From Candidatus Omnitrophota bacterium (GTDB taxonomy: Bacteria > Omnitrophota > Gorgyraeia > Zapsychrales > Fredricksoniimonadaceae): a stretch of 44,161 bases of DNA. Where the stretch lies: positions 1 to 44,161 of the forward strand of contig JADFXH010000007.1 of the NCBI GenBank assembly GCA_015233675.1. Direction: 5' to 3'. The notes beneath the pieces were generated by a model, which had not been told where the DNA came from, made no database searches, and saw only the letters and a program-made list of their open reading frames with translations. Both the position numbers and the translations under genes were made by a program. Below, piece by piece: positions 1-6,728 of this stretch. Within the stretch, counting starts at the first letter, position 1. Every line of letters starts with the position of its first letter.

Positions 1-849
1 TTTGTTCTTTAAAAGAATAAACCGTTGTTTACAGTCCATCATTTCAATTAAATCAGATCGCTCCTCTTTGCGGGCCTTGCGTAATTCTAATTTGCGTACG
101 GTGTCGACCGTCGTGTTAAGCCTTTGCACCACATGGAACTTGTCATAAACAATCAGGGCATTAGGCGCGTTCTTTGCCGTCGATGATATATAGGTCATTG
201 CGCCATCAAGAGCAACCGATTCTATCTTCGCTGAATTATCTTTCCCAATATTCCCATAATATTTATCAAGAACTTCGGCGGTTCGGCCTTTCTCATTCCA
301 GATAACCTTGCGTATATCCACGTTAATCACATTGGTCAAATACTGGTAATATTTGCGCCAGGCAACTTCATCCACGCTCATGTTTTTACATGTCGGGGTT
401 GGATTAAGCACCTTCGCTGCCAATCCTTCCAGTATTTCAAGATCGATCCGATAAATCTTTTCGTCGTTAAAGCCAAGATACCAGCCAGCTTCAGTATTCG
501 TTGTGATGGAAGTTAACCGATAAACATCTTGAGCCAGCCTATTTGTTACCCTTGCTCTTGGTTTAACCCAATCAACATGCTCAACATGTAATTTGCCGTC
601 CTGTGGACAGCGCATTCTTCGCTTTGTAACAATTAGCCGAACACGTTTATCAAATAGCTTTAAATCATCGACTGTAATGTCTTTTCGGCTATTAATCTTC
701 CCAGCATGCGCTTCACCGCACTTGCTACAAATAAACTCTTTACGCTTGTACGGCTCAACACAGATTTGAAACCTAACTAAATCATCTTTGATATCTGTTA
801 TTTTGTACTCTGGCAAGCCCAAGGCCCGCGTGATACTATATTCTCGCAT
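1..849 (-). CDS. ISL3-family transposase, 3' end outside window
   Basis: The first 283 codons of an ISL3-family (pfam DDE_Tnp_ISL3) transposase read without a stop from ATG at 849 to the window edge. The N-terminus has the zinc-finger-like part with C-x2-C (ICSKCGE) followed by MRCPQDGKLH. The DDE part has SVDEVAWRKYYQYL with the first acidic residue and VALDGAMTYISSTAK with the second, then the family hallmark IVYDKFHVVQRLN. A strong ribosome binding site (AGGAGG) lies about 5 nt before the ATG. The enzyme moves its IS by a DDE reaction. It sits directly beside the truncated integrase and is the likely cause of that break. The third catalytic Glu would lie outside the window. Confidence 0.88.
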   Translation of the reverse strand, partial: MREYSITRALGLPEYKITDIKDDLVRFQICVEPYKRKEFICSKCGEAHAGKINSRKDITVDDLKLFDKRVRLIVTKRRMRCPQDGKLHVEHVDWVKPRARVTNRLAQDVYRLTSITTNTEAGWYLGFNDEKIYRIDLEILEGLAAKVLNPTPTCKNMSVDEVAWRKYYQYLTNVINVDIRKVIWNEKGRTAEVLDKYYGNIGKDNSAKIESVALDGAMTYISSTAKNAPNALIVYDKFHVVQRLNTTVDTVRKLELRKARKEERSDLIEMMDCKQRFILLKNK

Positions 850-933
850 CGATCGCCTCCTGATAAGTTGTTCTCCAAACAAACTCTATCAGTTTTCACT
901 GGCGGTCGATGTTTTTTTGTTTCCCTCTAAGTA

Positions 934-1410
934 TCAATGTCTTATGGCAAATCCTTCGCCCTTAGTACGAATGAACCCATTAAAATCACCCCATTCGATT
1001 GCCCTGTTAAACATAGATTTTAGACAAGCTAAAATTCGATTTATTCCGCCTTCTTTTGTACCTTCCTTTTTCTTCTTTGCCCTAAATCCAAGAATGGCAT
1101 CATGGGTAATTTTCGATAAGGGGTATCCAGAAAAATATTTTTTAAGACTGTTGATATATACATAATCAGATTTTTTCCAGGCCCTATTTTCCACCATCGA
1201 ATACTTTTCTAAATATTTATCAGCAAAATCCTCAAACCTCATCAGTTTGCTCTTTTGCTTCTCTTTGCCTTCGGCAACTTCGACTTTCCGCCTATGATAT
1301 TCAGCCTGTGCATCAGTCCTACTTTTGCATTTAGTAGTTTCTCTTTTATGCACCCCTTCGGATGAAATATAACTCATCCAGTAAGTTTTGCCCCTCAAGT
1401 ATATTCCCAT
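934..1410 (-). pseudogene. Truncated tyrosine-family integrase (N-terminal half only)
   Basis: The 158 residues cover the arm-binding start (GIYLRGKTYWMSY, then residues to about 50) and the SAM-like core-binding domain (about 55-150, FEDFADKYLEKYS ... GGINRILACLKSMFNRAIEWG) of a phage-type integrase. The reading frame then runs into unrelated residues and stops. The whole catalytic domain with its R-H-R-Y residues is absent, where the family normally continues for about 170 more residues. The ribosome binding site is good (GAAGGGG, 6-7 nt before ATG). The break faces the ISL3 transposase gene, so insertion of that IS is the simplest explanation. A GGGTTCATTCG motif at 968-978 on the minus strand could be the IS end, but this is inference. 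Confidence 0.8.
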
Positions 1411-1457
1411 TTCAAAATCCCCTTCTCAAAATGGTTATAATCATAAATCATTCAGTT

Positions 1458-1934
1458 CTATTTATCCACTGCTTTGTTTTTCCCATCCATCCACTCATCA
1501 ATTTCAGCCAAATCAAAACGTAGCAACCTACTGCCCTCACGTTTATGAACGGGGATTTTCCCTAAACGTACAAATTCACGTAGCGTCGGTTCTGCATAGC
1601 CAGTGTGCTTTACCAAAAATTTAATATTAACCCAACGCTTACCTGAATCAGGTTCTTTTTTCTTCTTACTGCTTACCGATTTATTTTCATTTGGTTCCTC
1701 TAATTCCTCGTCTTCGTTTTCATTCGATTCCTCATCCTCATGGGTCATTTCTTTTGTATTGTCTATGTTCTTGTGAACCTTTCGAGATTTTGTCCTCTCA
1801 TTAGGTATTCCCAGCGTTTTGTCTATCTCCCTAAGAGACTTCTGCATTTTTATTTCTTCACCTGCCGTTAAAGGTTTTATAAGATACAACGGGTCAGATG
1901 ATTTAGGGCCAACTTTGGGAAGGTCAGCAGACAT
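1458..1934 (-). CDS. Excisionase/AlpA-like helix-turn-helix protein
   Basis: The C-terminal 60 residues form a MerR/excisionase-type winged helix (HTH_17 style): WVNIKFLVKHTGYAEP, then LREFVRLGKIPVHK and a final LAEIDEWMDGK. Such proteins direct integrase toward excision or activate element genes. A long, very acidic linker lies at about residues 60-90 (many E, D, N), ahead of a KKKK patch, so the protein is larger than a usual 60-90-residue Xis. The ATG at 1934 is preferred because AAAGGA lies about 10 nt upstream; the ATG at 1943 has it only 1 nt away. It is immediately upstream of the integrase remnant, and a promoter lies at 1999-2027. Which of the two roles, Xis or transcriptional activator, cannot be told from sequence. 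Confidence 0.72.
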   Translation of the reverse strand: MSADLPKVGPKSSDPLYLIKPLTAGEEIKMQKSLREIDKTLGIPNERTKSRKVHKNIDNTKEMTHEDEESNENEDEELEEPNENKSVSSKKKKEPDSGKRWVNIKFLVKHTGYAEPTLREFVRLGKIPVHKREGSRLLRFDLAEIDEWMDGKNKAVDK

Positions 1935-1998
1935 AGTTATCATGTCCTTTCTGTTTTTTCATAAATTTCGAGGTCATATCTCACAAATCCTCATTTTA

Positions 1999-2027
1999 AG
2001 TATGCCACGCAACCTACTGATTGACAA
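1999..2027 (-). promoter_or_regulatory. Sigma70-like promoter for the Xis-like gene
   Basis: On the minus strand TTGTCA (2027-2022) is followed after exactly 17 nt by CATACT (2004-1999), which is preceded by TGG. The expected transcript would start near 1992 and give a leader of about 55-60 nt. It is back to back with the primase promoter at 2068-2096. Read by eye only. Confidence 0.5.
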
Positions 2028-2067
2028 AGAAATAATTAGGTTATTAAGCATTTAATTTCCAACACCT

Positions 2068-2096
2068 TTGACAAGGTAAGGAACCAAACCTATAAT
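2068..2096 (+). promoter_or_regulatory. Consensus sigma70 promoter for the replication gene
   Basis: TTGACA (2068-2073), a 17-nt spacer and TATAAT (2091-2096) give a perfect consensus. Transcription would start near 2103, 25 nt before the GTG start of the primase-helicase gene. It is the strongest promoter seen in the element and is divergent from the integrase/Xis promoter, so the 100-bp gap is a natural control point for the element. Confidence 0.75.
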
Positions 2097-2127
2097 ATCA
2101 AATTATAAGCCAACTTGGGAAATCAAT

Positions 2128-4104
2128 GTGATAGACGAAGCGATAAACTATATTTGTAAAGGTTTTTCAATTATTCCCGTCAAGCAAGACAAGACCCCAT
2201 TAGTTGCATGGACAAAATTTCAAACAGAGCAATCTTCCCCCGATGATGCGGATGAATGGTTTAAGAAATATCCCCAAGCCAATATAGCAATCATTACAGG
2301 TAAAATTTCAGGCATCGTCGTTGTTGATTTTGATACCCCCCAAGCCTTTGAAATGGCCGTATCTAAAGGCTTACCCAATACCCCAATGGTTCAAACAGGC
2401 AGAGGTTTCCATGCTTACTTTAAATATCAAGACGGCGTGCGTAATTTTCAAAAACGTGCTGACTTACCAGGCATAGATTTAAGAGGTGATGGCGGTATCG
2501 TGGTTGCCCCGCCAAGCAAACATGAGAATGGTAAGACCTATTCATGGTGTTCGGGTCAATCATTGGATGATTTACCATTAGCAGAATTGCCCTCTTGGGT
2601 CTTGGCTAAAAACGAATCAGAAAAAACTCCCTTAAACGAATTAGAAAAAGGAGTGTCGGAAGGCGAAAGAAATAATGCTCTGGCAAGATTAACTGGTGGT
2701 TGGCTACGTGATGGCTCAACTCTCGACGAGTGCCTTAATGAAGCATGTCGCTGGAATGAAAAAAACAATCCTCCTATGCCATCAGGTGAGATAGAAACAA
2801 CCGTAAAAAGCGTATATAAAAAACATACACAAAAAGAATCTGAAAAAAGGTTTTATAAAATGGACAAAAAGATTGATACTCAAGCCGTCGTTGAACAGAT
2901 TCGAGCCGAGCATACCATTGCTTTTTCTTCGGGTAGTTATTATGTTTACAAAGACAACTATTACCAGCGTCTTGATGAAATCGAAATTGAGCAATGGATT
3001 GAAAAAATTTTAAAAGAAGAATTTTCTTCTCGCAACGTAAATGAGACGCTTCGTTTATTAAGATTAAAAAGTTTCGTAAGACCCGAAGAATTTTGCGGCG
3101 AACCGTCGGAATTAAATTTAAAAAATGGCCTTTATGATTATGAACGTGGCAGTCTCTCTGACCATTTCCGTGGATTTTATTACGTCAATCAAATACCAAT
3201 AAATTACGACCCAAATGCCAAGTGCCCATTGTGGATTAAAACGGTTGGAGAGATACTGAATGACCAGGGGAAAATTGAACTTTTCCAGGAGTTCTTTGGA
3301 TTATGCCTTACTCCCGAAACAAAATATCAAAAAGCCTTGTTCTGTGTTGGTGAAAGTAAAACAGGAAAATCAACCCTTCTGGGAGTATTAGAGGAAGTTG
3401 TCGGTGACAGAAACAGGTCAGCCATTCCGCTTGAAAAATTTGACAATATGAACTATCTGGCCGAACTTCGAGATAAACTATTAAATATCACCACCGAATC
3501 CAATGCCTCGTACCACCTTGACGACAGTAACTTTAAAAAAGTAGTTTCGGGAGATACTCTCCAAGCAGACCGAAAATTTGGTCATCCTTTTACATTTCGC
3601 CCGTTTTGCAAATTAGTCATCGCTACAAATAACCTGCCCAAAATTGATGATAGAACCGATGCAGTCTATAACAGGATACTCCTTCTCCATTTTACAAGGA
3701 TTTTTGAGGAACATGAACAGGACAAAGAATTAAAGCCAAAACTCTTAAAAGAATTGGATGGCATATTCCTTTGGGCAATGGACGGGTTAAAAAGGCTACA
3801 GGCAAGAGGTCGCTTTGCTGAAACTACTGAAATGAAGAAAGAATTAAACGAATATCGAAAAGAACAGGATACCGTCCTGGCATTTGTTGATGACCGATGC
3901 CTTTTAGACCCTGCTACCACCATAGGTAAAGATAGCATGTACAAAGCGTATTTAAGTTGGGCCACTACCAACGGCCATGTTCCTTTGACAAAGACCAAAT
4001 TCGGGAAAGAGTTGAAGGAACGATATAAAGTGGTTACAGAAAAAAGAACGGCAGTATGCCATCTTTGGGGTGGTATTAACCTCCTGCAACCACCTTCTGC
4101 TTGA
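2128..4104 (+). CDS. PrimPol / D5-type helicase replication protein
   Basis: This is a 658-residue replication initiator with two enzymatic halves. Residues 1-170 are a bifunctional primase-polymerase domain: GFSIIPVKQDKTPLV, the metal-binding VVVDFDTP, QTGRGFHAYFKY and GIDLRGDGGIVVAPPS. The middle (about 290-390) is the D5_N-like region. The C-terminal part is an SF3-type helicase with Walker A GESKTGKSTLL (near residue 409), followed by LLNITTES and KLVIATNNLPK. Such proteins prime and unwind at plasmid or satellite origins. The start is GTG, 7 nt after GGGA, below a consensus promoter. The iteron-like array 0.6 kb downstream (4717-4782) is a candidate origin. The length is normal and no catalytic motif appears lost. 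Confidence 0.9.
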   Translation: MIDEAINYICKGFSIIPVKQDKTPLVAWTKFQTEQSSPDDADEWFKKYPQANIAIITGKISGIVVVDFDTPQAFEMAVSKGLPNTPMVQTGRGFHAYFKYQDGVRNFQKRADLPGIDLRGDGGIVVAPPSKHENGKTYSWCSGQSLDDLPLAELPSWVLAKNESEKTPLNELEKGVSEGERNNALARLTGGWLRDGSTLDECLNEACRWNEKNNPPMPSGEIETTVKSVYKKHTQKESEKRFYKMDKKIDTQAVVEQIRAEHTIAFSSGSYYVYKDNYYQRLDEIEIEQWIEKILKEEFSSRNVNETLRLLRLKSFVRPEEFCGEPSELNLKNGLYDYERGSLSDHFRGFYYVNQIPINYDPNAKCPLWIKTVGEILNDQGKIELFQEFFGLCLTPETKYQKALFCVGESKTGKSTLLGVLEEVVGDRNRSAIPLEKFDNMNYLAELRDKLLNITTESNASYHLDDSNFKKVVSGDTLQADRKFGHPFTFRPFCKLVIATNNLPKIDDRTDAVYNRILLLHFTRIFEEHEQDKELKPKLLKELDGIFLWAMDGLKRLQARGRFAETTEMKKELNEYRKEQDTVLAFVDDRCLLDPATTIGKDSMYKAYLSWATTNGHVPLTKTKFGKELKERYKVVTEKRTAVCHLWGGINLLQPPSA

Positions 4105-4185
4105 TTGACCTTGTGCTGGTTCCCCATACCATGACAAGATGACAGGAATGACGTATTTTTTGGTATTTATTATTATCTTTCTATA

Positions 4186-4452
4186 TTATTTCTTTAGTTG
4201 TTTAGATATTAAATAGAAATTCTTGTCATATTCGTCATTGGATTCTATTGGTTCCCATGTCAATCCCATAACGCTCAACCTTCCTTGACCTTGAGAAAGA
4301 TTATCCCATTGACCATAAATATCTTTGGCCCCGCCAGGGGAGTTTTGGGAATCAGTTGGGAGAATGGCTGATACCCGTTTCATTTTACCTTCAATTTTTC
4401 TCCCCTCAATGACTCCTTGCATCCCTGTTCCCATAACACACCCAGAAGCCAC
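4186..4452 (-). CDS. Possible small hypothetical protein
   Basis: An 88-codon frame starts with GTG (or ATG a few codons in) and has protein-like composition near its end (for example MGLTWEPIESNDEYDKNFY). No domain is recognised and no good ribosome binding site is seen. It lies in the otherwise gene-free region behind the primase, and the DNA there is rich in short repeats, so it may be chance or a decayed gene. Confidence 0.25.
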   Translation of the reverse strand: MASGCVMGTGMQGVIEGRKIEGKMKRVSAILPTDSQNSPGGAKDIYGQWDNLSQGQGRLSVMGLTWEPIESNDEYDKNFYLISKQLKK

Positions 4453-4716
4453 AGAGAGCCTCGCCAGGGGCGGTTTATCTCCAAAAGACCATCCCCAGGT
4501 CTTGCCCCGCAGGGGGTGGATATTATTTTGAATTGGCTTCTAAAAGGCCAGCTACATGTCCATAAATGGCTCAATGTCCTCCTCTAAAGTGCGTTTTGGA
4601 CAGCTTGTAGCGTCTCTCGTGGCCCATATTGCGGAAAAAATTAGTGGTAATTTTATTAACTTTGTTATATTCCAATGACTTATGTCAATTTAATGGTCAA
4701 AATATGATGATATAAC

Positions 4717-4782
4717 GACCGTGTAGCTACTATGAAGCTACTGTGAAGCGATAATGAAGCTACTAAGAAGCGACAATGAAAC
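4717..4782 (+). repeat. Iteron-like array, 11-bp period, six degenerate copies
   Basis: Six consecutive 11-mers can be lined up: GACCGTGTAGC, TACTATGAAGC, TACTGTGAAGC, GATAATGAAGC, TACTAAGAAGC and GACAATGAAAC. The consensus is close to TACTATGAAGC. The period puts each copy on about the same face of the helix, as for iterons bound by a replication initiator. The array lies in AT-rich DNA 0.6 kb behind the primase-helicase gene. A seventh, weak copy may follow (4783-4793). Confidence 0.6.
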
Positions 4783-5115
4783 AACTACAAAGAAAAGAAT
4801 TGACGGTTTTACGCTGGTAACGAACATTTTTCATGTATATTGGTTCATTTTGACATATTTAGCCATGCCCCACTGGCGGCCCCACTGTATAGCCGTGACC
4901 ATCCTTGATTCCATTTTTCAAGTCATATAGGAGCCTTTCAACCTCATCTGCCCTGGCCCTGGGGTGGGGAAATTACAGACACTTTGCCCCTTTGGTTCCC
5001 TGACGGATGGTTTCGCCCCGTAATATAATAAGTCAAGGAATGGTAAAATAACGGACGATTATTTACCTGCCAACTCCACGCATAAAAAATTACCATTTGC
5101 CCAGGGGAGTATTGT

Positions 5116-5658
5116 TTATTTTGTCCAGCGCACATAATAACCTGACTTTCTTCTGGCCTTGCTATCCTTGCTTCCTTTTGGCCTTCCAAGCTGTTTCCCC
5201 TGCCTCTTTGCCCGTTCTAAGCCAGCCAGGGTACGTTCACGGATTCGTTGGCGTTCCTGTGCGGCTATCCAGGAAAATATGGCAATAAGAAGCTGGCCCA
5301 GCGATTCATCCCTGGTATCGAGCCATGATTCCCGAAGGCTTTTCAAGGCTACGCCATTTCTTTTAAGGCGGTCAAGATAACCAAGCGTATTACTGATACC
5401 TTCTCTTGAAAGCCTGTCCAATGCCCAAATGAGCACAAGGTCAAACTTCCCTTTGTCTGCATCATCAAGCATCCGTAAGAAATTAACTCTGTCCACACTA
5501 CCGCCACCACTCGCTAAATCAACATACTCTCCGACTATTTCGGCTTGCAGGGCATTAGCATAATCCCTCAAGGGTTTTAATTGATTCAGAGGGTCTTGCG
5601 ATTCATCATTTTTTGAAACACGGGCATAGCAAACGGCCCGCAAAGGTTTATTGTTCAT
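5116..5658 (-). CDS. Serine recombinase (resolvase/invertase family)
   Basis: The 180 residues are a small serine recombinase. The N-terminus has the catalytic serine motif AVCYARVSK (Ser at about residue 15), the middle has VLIWALDRLSREG with the conserved arginines, and then LRESWLDTRDESLGQLLI and the long E helix ERQRIRERTLAGLERAK. The C-terminus is short (GRPKGSKDSKARRKSGYYVR), which is common in this subgroup but leaves no full helix-turn-helix. Such enzymes resolve dimers or invert DNA through a covalent 5'-phosphoserine. A GGCGGTG ribosome binding site lies 5 nt before the ATG. It follows the zinc-ribbon gene by 11 nt and shares its operon. Confidence 0.88.
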   Translation of the reverse strand: MNNKPLRAVCYARVSKNDESQDPLNQLKPLRDYANALQAEIVGEYVDLASGGGSVDRVNFLRMLDDADKGKFDLVLIWALDRLSREGISNTLGYLDRLKRNGVALKSLRESWLDTRDESLGQLLIAIFSWIAAQERQRIRERTLAGLERAKRQGKQLGRPKGSKDSKARRKSGYYVRWTK

Positions 5659-5669
5659 ATTTCACCGCC

Positions 5670-5975
5670 TTATTTAATTTGTTCTCCACATTGTTTACAT
5701 TTACCATCATTCATAATTTCTTTTTCAAATCCTTCATTCCCACAGTTCGGGCAATAGTAAAAAATTTCTAATTTGTCGCCGTTAAACATTACCGCTTGAA
5801 ATTCAGAGTTTGTTAAAAATACACAGCCTGAATTTGTGTTAAGCATTATTGTTACTTCCTCGTCGGTAAAATCTTCTGGCAAACCCTGAACCCTCCATGC
5901 TCTCAAAAGAATCTCTGCTAACTGTCTTTCCCTGGCTCCAAACTTTGATAAATCAGTTGTAGTTATGGTTTCCAT
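5670..5975 (-). CDS. Small zinc-ribbon protein
   Basis: The 101 residues end in a clear zinc ribbon: CPNCGNEGF and CKQCGEQ about 17 residues later. The N-terminal part (residues 1-60, with GARERQLAEILLRAW and LPEDFTDEEVTIM) has no domain I recognise. The start at 5975 is chosen because GGAGGT lies 6 nt upstream; a longer frame upstream lacks such a site. It overlaps the end of the preceding small gene by 23 nt and is followed by the recombinase gene, so the three are probably cotranscribed. A DNA-binding or adaptor role is possible but not shown. Confidence 0.6.
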   Translation of the reverse strand: METITTTDLSKFGARERQLAEILLRAWRVQGLPEDFTDEEVTIMLNTNSGCVFLTNSEFQAVMFNGDKLEIFYYCPNCGNEGFEKEIMNDGKCKQCGEQIK

Positions 5976-6144
5976 AATGATACCTCCGTTGTTCTCTATT
6001 ATTAAATTCTTGCTTCCGTTCACTTATTCGTATTGCACGGCGGGCAATTCTCCAAGCCTGCGCTATATCCCAGCGAACTTTGGGTATTTCAGCTATTCTT
6101 TTTTCGTTCATCTTTGGCGTTATCGTTCTCATATCCCTTGCCAT
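5953..6144 (-). CDS. Small basic hypothetical protein
   Basis: This 63-codon frame encodes an arginine-rich, helical-looking peptide (KVRWDIAQAWRIARRAIRIS) that overlaps the start of the zinc-ribbon gene by 23 nt, an arrangement that suggests translational coupling. The start is uncertain: ATG at 6144 lies directly in the second copy of an 18-bp repeat, an ATG at 6132 has AAGGG close by, and a GTG lies at 6186. No family is recognised. Confidence 0.42.
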   Translation of the reverse strand: MARDMRTITPKMNEKRIAEIPKVRWDIAQAWRIARRAIRISERKQEFNNREQRRYHYGNHNYN

Positions 6145-6207
6145 GCTATTTGATAATATCGATTCCAAAAAAAATTCTATTATCACTCATCATGCTATTT
6201 GATAATA
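6142..6207 (-). promoter_or_regulatory. Duplicated 18-bp motif, possible operator pair
   Basis: The 18-mer ATATTATCAAATAGCATG (minus strand) occurs twice, at 6190-6207 and 6142-6159, 48 bp apart. Both copies lie between the HTH gene (6232-6444) and the small-gene operon that follows. The match is perfect. The spacing and position suit binding of a regulator, the neighbouring HTH protein being an obvious candidate. A simple local duplication is the alternative. Confidence 0.4.
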
Positions 6208-6231
6208 TAAAGAAAATAAAAAAACATACTT

Positions 6232-6444
6232 CTATTCCTTTAATTTTAAATCTACAAGTTGACGCCAAGCACTGCCCATAATATGTTTTCTCGTAAACCA
6301 TCTACTAACATTGGCTTCTGTGGTTCCAAGAAACTGCGCCAGCTTATACTGTTGTATTCTGTGCTTTAACATGTATGCTTCCAGTTTCTTTAAGGCTTCT
6401 TCGTGAAGTTGCCTCTCTATTTCTTTTTGTTTTTTCTTATCCAT
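6232..6444 (-). CDS. Small helix-turn-helix regulator
   Basis: The 70-residue protein has a lambda-repressor-like helix-turn-helix at about residues 31-55 (QQYKLAQFLGTTEANVSRWF) behind a charged N-terminal helix. It should bind DNA and probably controls element genes. The start at ATG 6444 (or the adjacent ATG 6447) is fixed by the promoter at 6452-6480, whose predicted transcript begins at about the start codon. Longer frames upstream would not be transcribed from it. No ribosome binding site exists, which fits a leaderless mRNA. The duplicated motif lies downstream, in front of the next genes. Confidence 0.7.
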   Translation of the reverse strand: MDKKKQKEIERQLHEEALKKLEAYMLKHRIQQYKLAQFLGTTEANVSRWFTRKHIMGSAWRQLVDLKLKE

Positions 6445-6451
6445 CATTGAT

Positions 6452-6480
6452 AGTTTACCATTTGGCAATGCACTTGTCAA
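6452..6480 (-). promoter_or_regulatory. Promoter giving a probable leaderless transcript
   Basis: On the minus strand TTGACA (6480-6475), a 17-nt spacer ending in ATGG and TAAACT (6457-6452) form a good sigma70 promoter. The expected start, 6-7 nt further on, falls at the ATGATG start codons of the HTH gene. The element shares several bases of the -35, spacer and -10 with the promoter at 9828-9856. Confidence 0.55.
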
Positions 6481-6488
6481 GAGCAAAA

Positions 6489-6677
6489 ATGGAATTTATT
6501 ATATTTTATCGTCGAGAAATTAAAAACGTGTGTTTCGATAACTCAAGATACCCCCACGGGTACGAATTTGCTCGTAAAATAACCTCCGTGCCTGAAAGCC
6601 TCTACTATTCAAACGCCGTCGTGGATAAGATACTCACCTGGGGTTCTTTTTGGCAAGGGCCTCTTTCACAACAATAA
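6489..6677 (+). CDS. Possible small hypothetical protein
   Basis: A 62-codon plus-strand frame from ATG 6489 (starts MEFIIFYRREIKNV) lies in the gap between two minus-strand genes, divergent from the HTH gene. Its composition is protein-like, but no ribosome binding site, promoter or family is recognised, so it may be chance. Confidence 0.22.
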   Translation: MEFIIFYRREIKNVCFDNSRYPHGYEFARKITSVPESLYYSNAVVDKILTWGSFWQGPLSQQ

Positions 6678-6728
6678 CAGACACCCCATTTTTATTTTAG
6701 ACCATTTATTGTACAAGCGAGTTTGATT

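Larger units (their letters stand above)
4105..5115. other. 1-kb intergenic region, candidate replication origin
   Basis: No convincing gene fills this stretch between the 3' ends of the primase-helicase gene (+) and the serine recombinase gene (-). It holds the iteron-like array at 4717-4782. It also has AT-rich DNA around it, and several copies of short GC-rich motifs such as CGCCAGGGG (near 4330 and 4467) and GCCCCGC (near 4503). One weak minus-strand reading frame (4186-4452) is listed separately. AT-rich DNA next to short direct repeats, close to a replication gene, is the usual build of an iteron origin. Confidence 0.5.

Noticed and set aside
4325-4574. Overlapping short frames on both strands in the gap after the primase gene
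   Set aside because: They overlap each other, lack ribosome binding sites and contain repeated GC-rich motifs.
6375-6677. 100-codon plus-strand frame over the HTH gene start
   Set aside because: Its first 38 codons are antisense to the HTH gene and its promoter; only the part from 6489 is kept, as a weak candidate.
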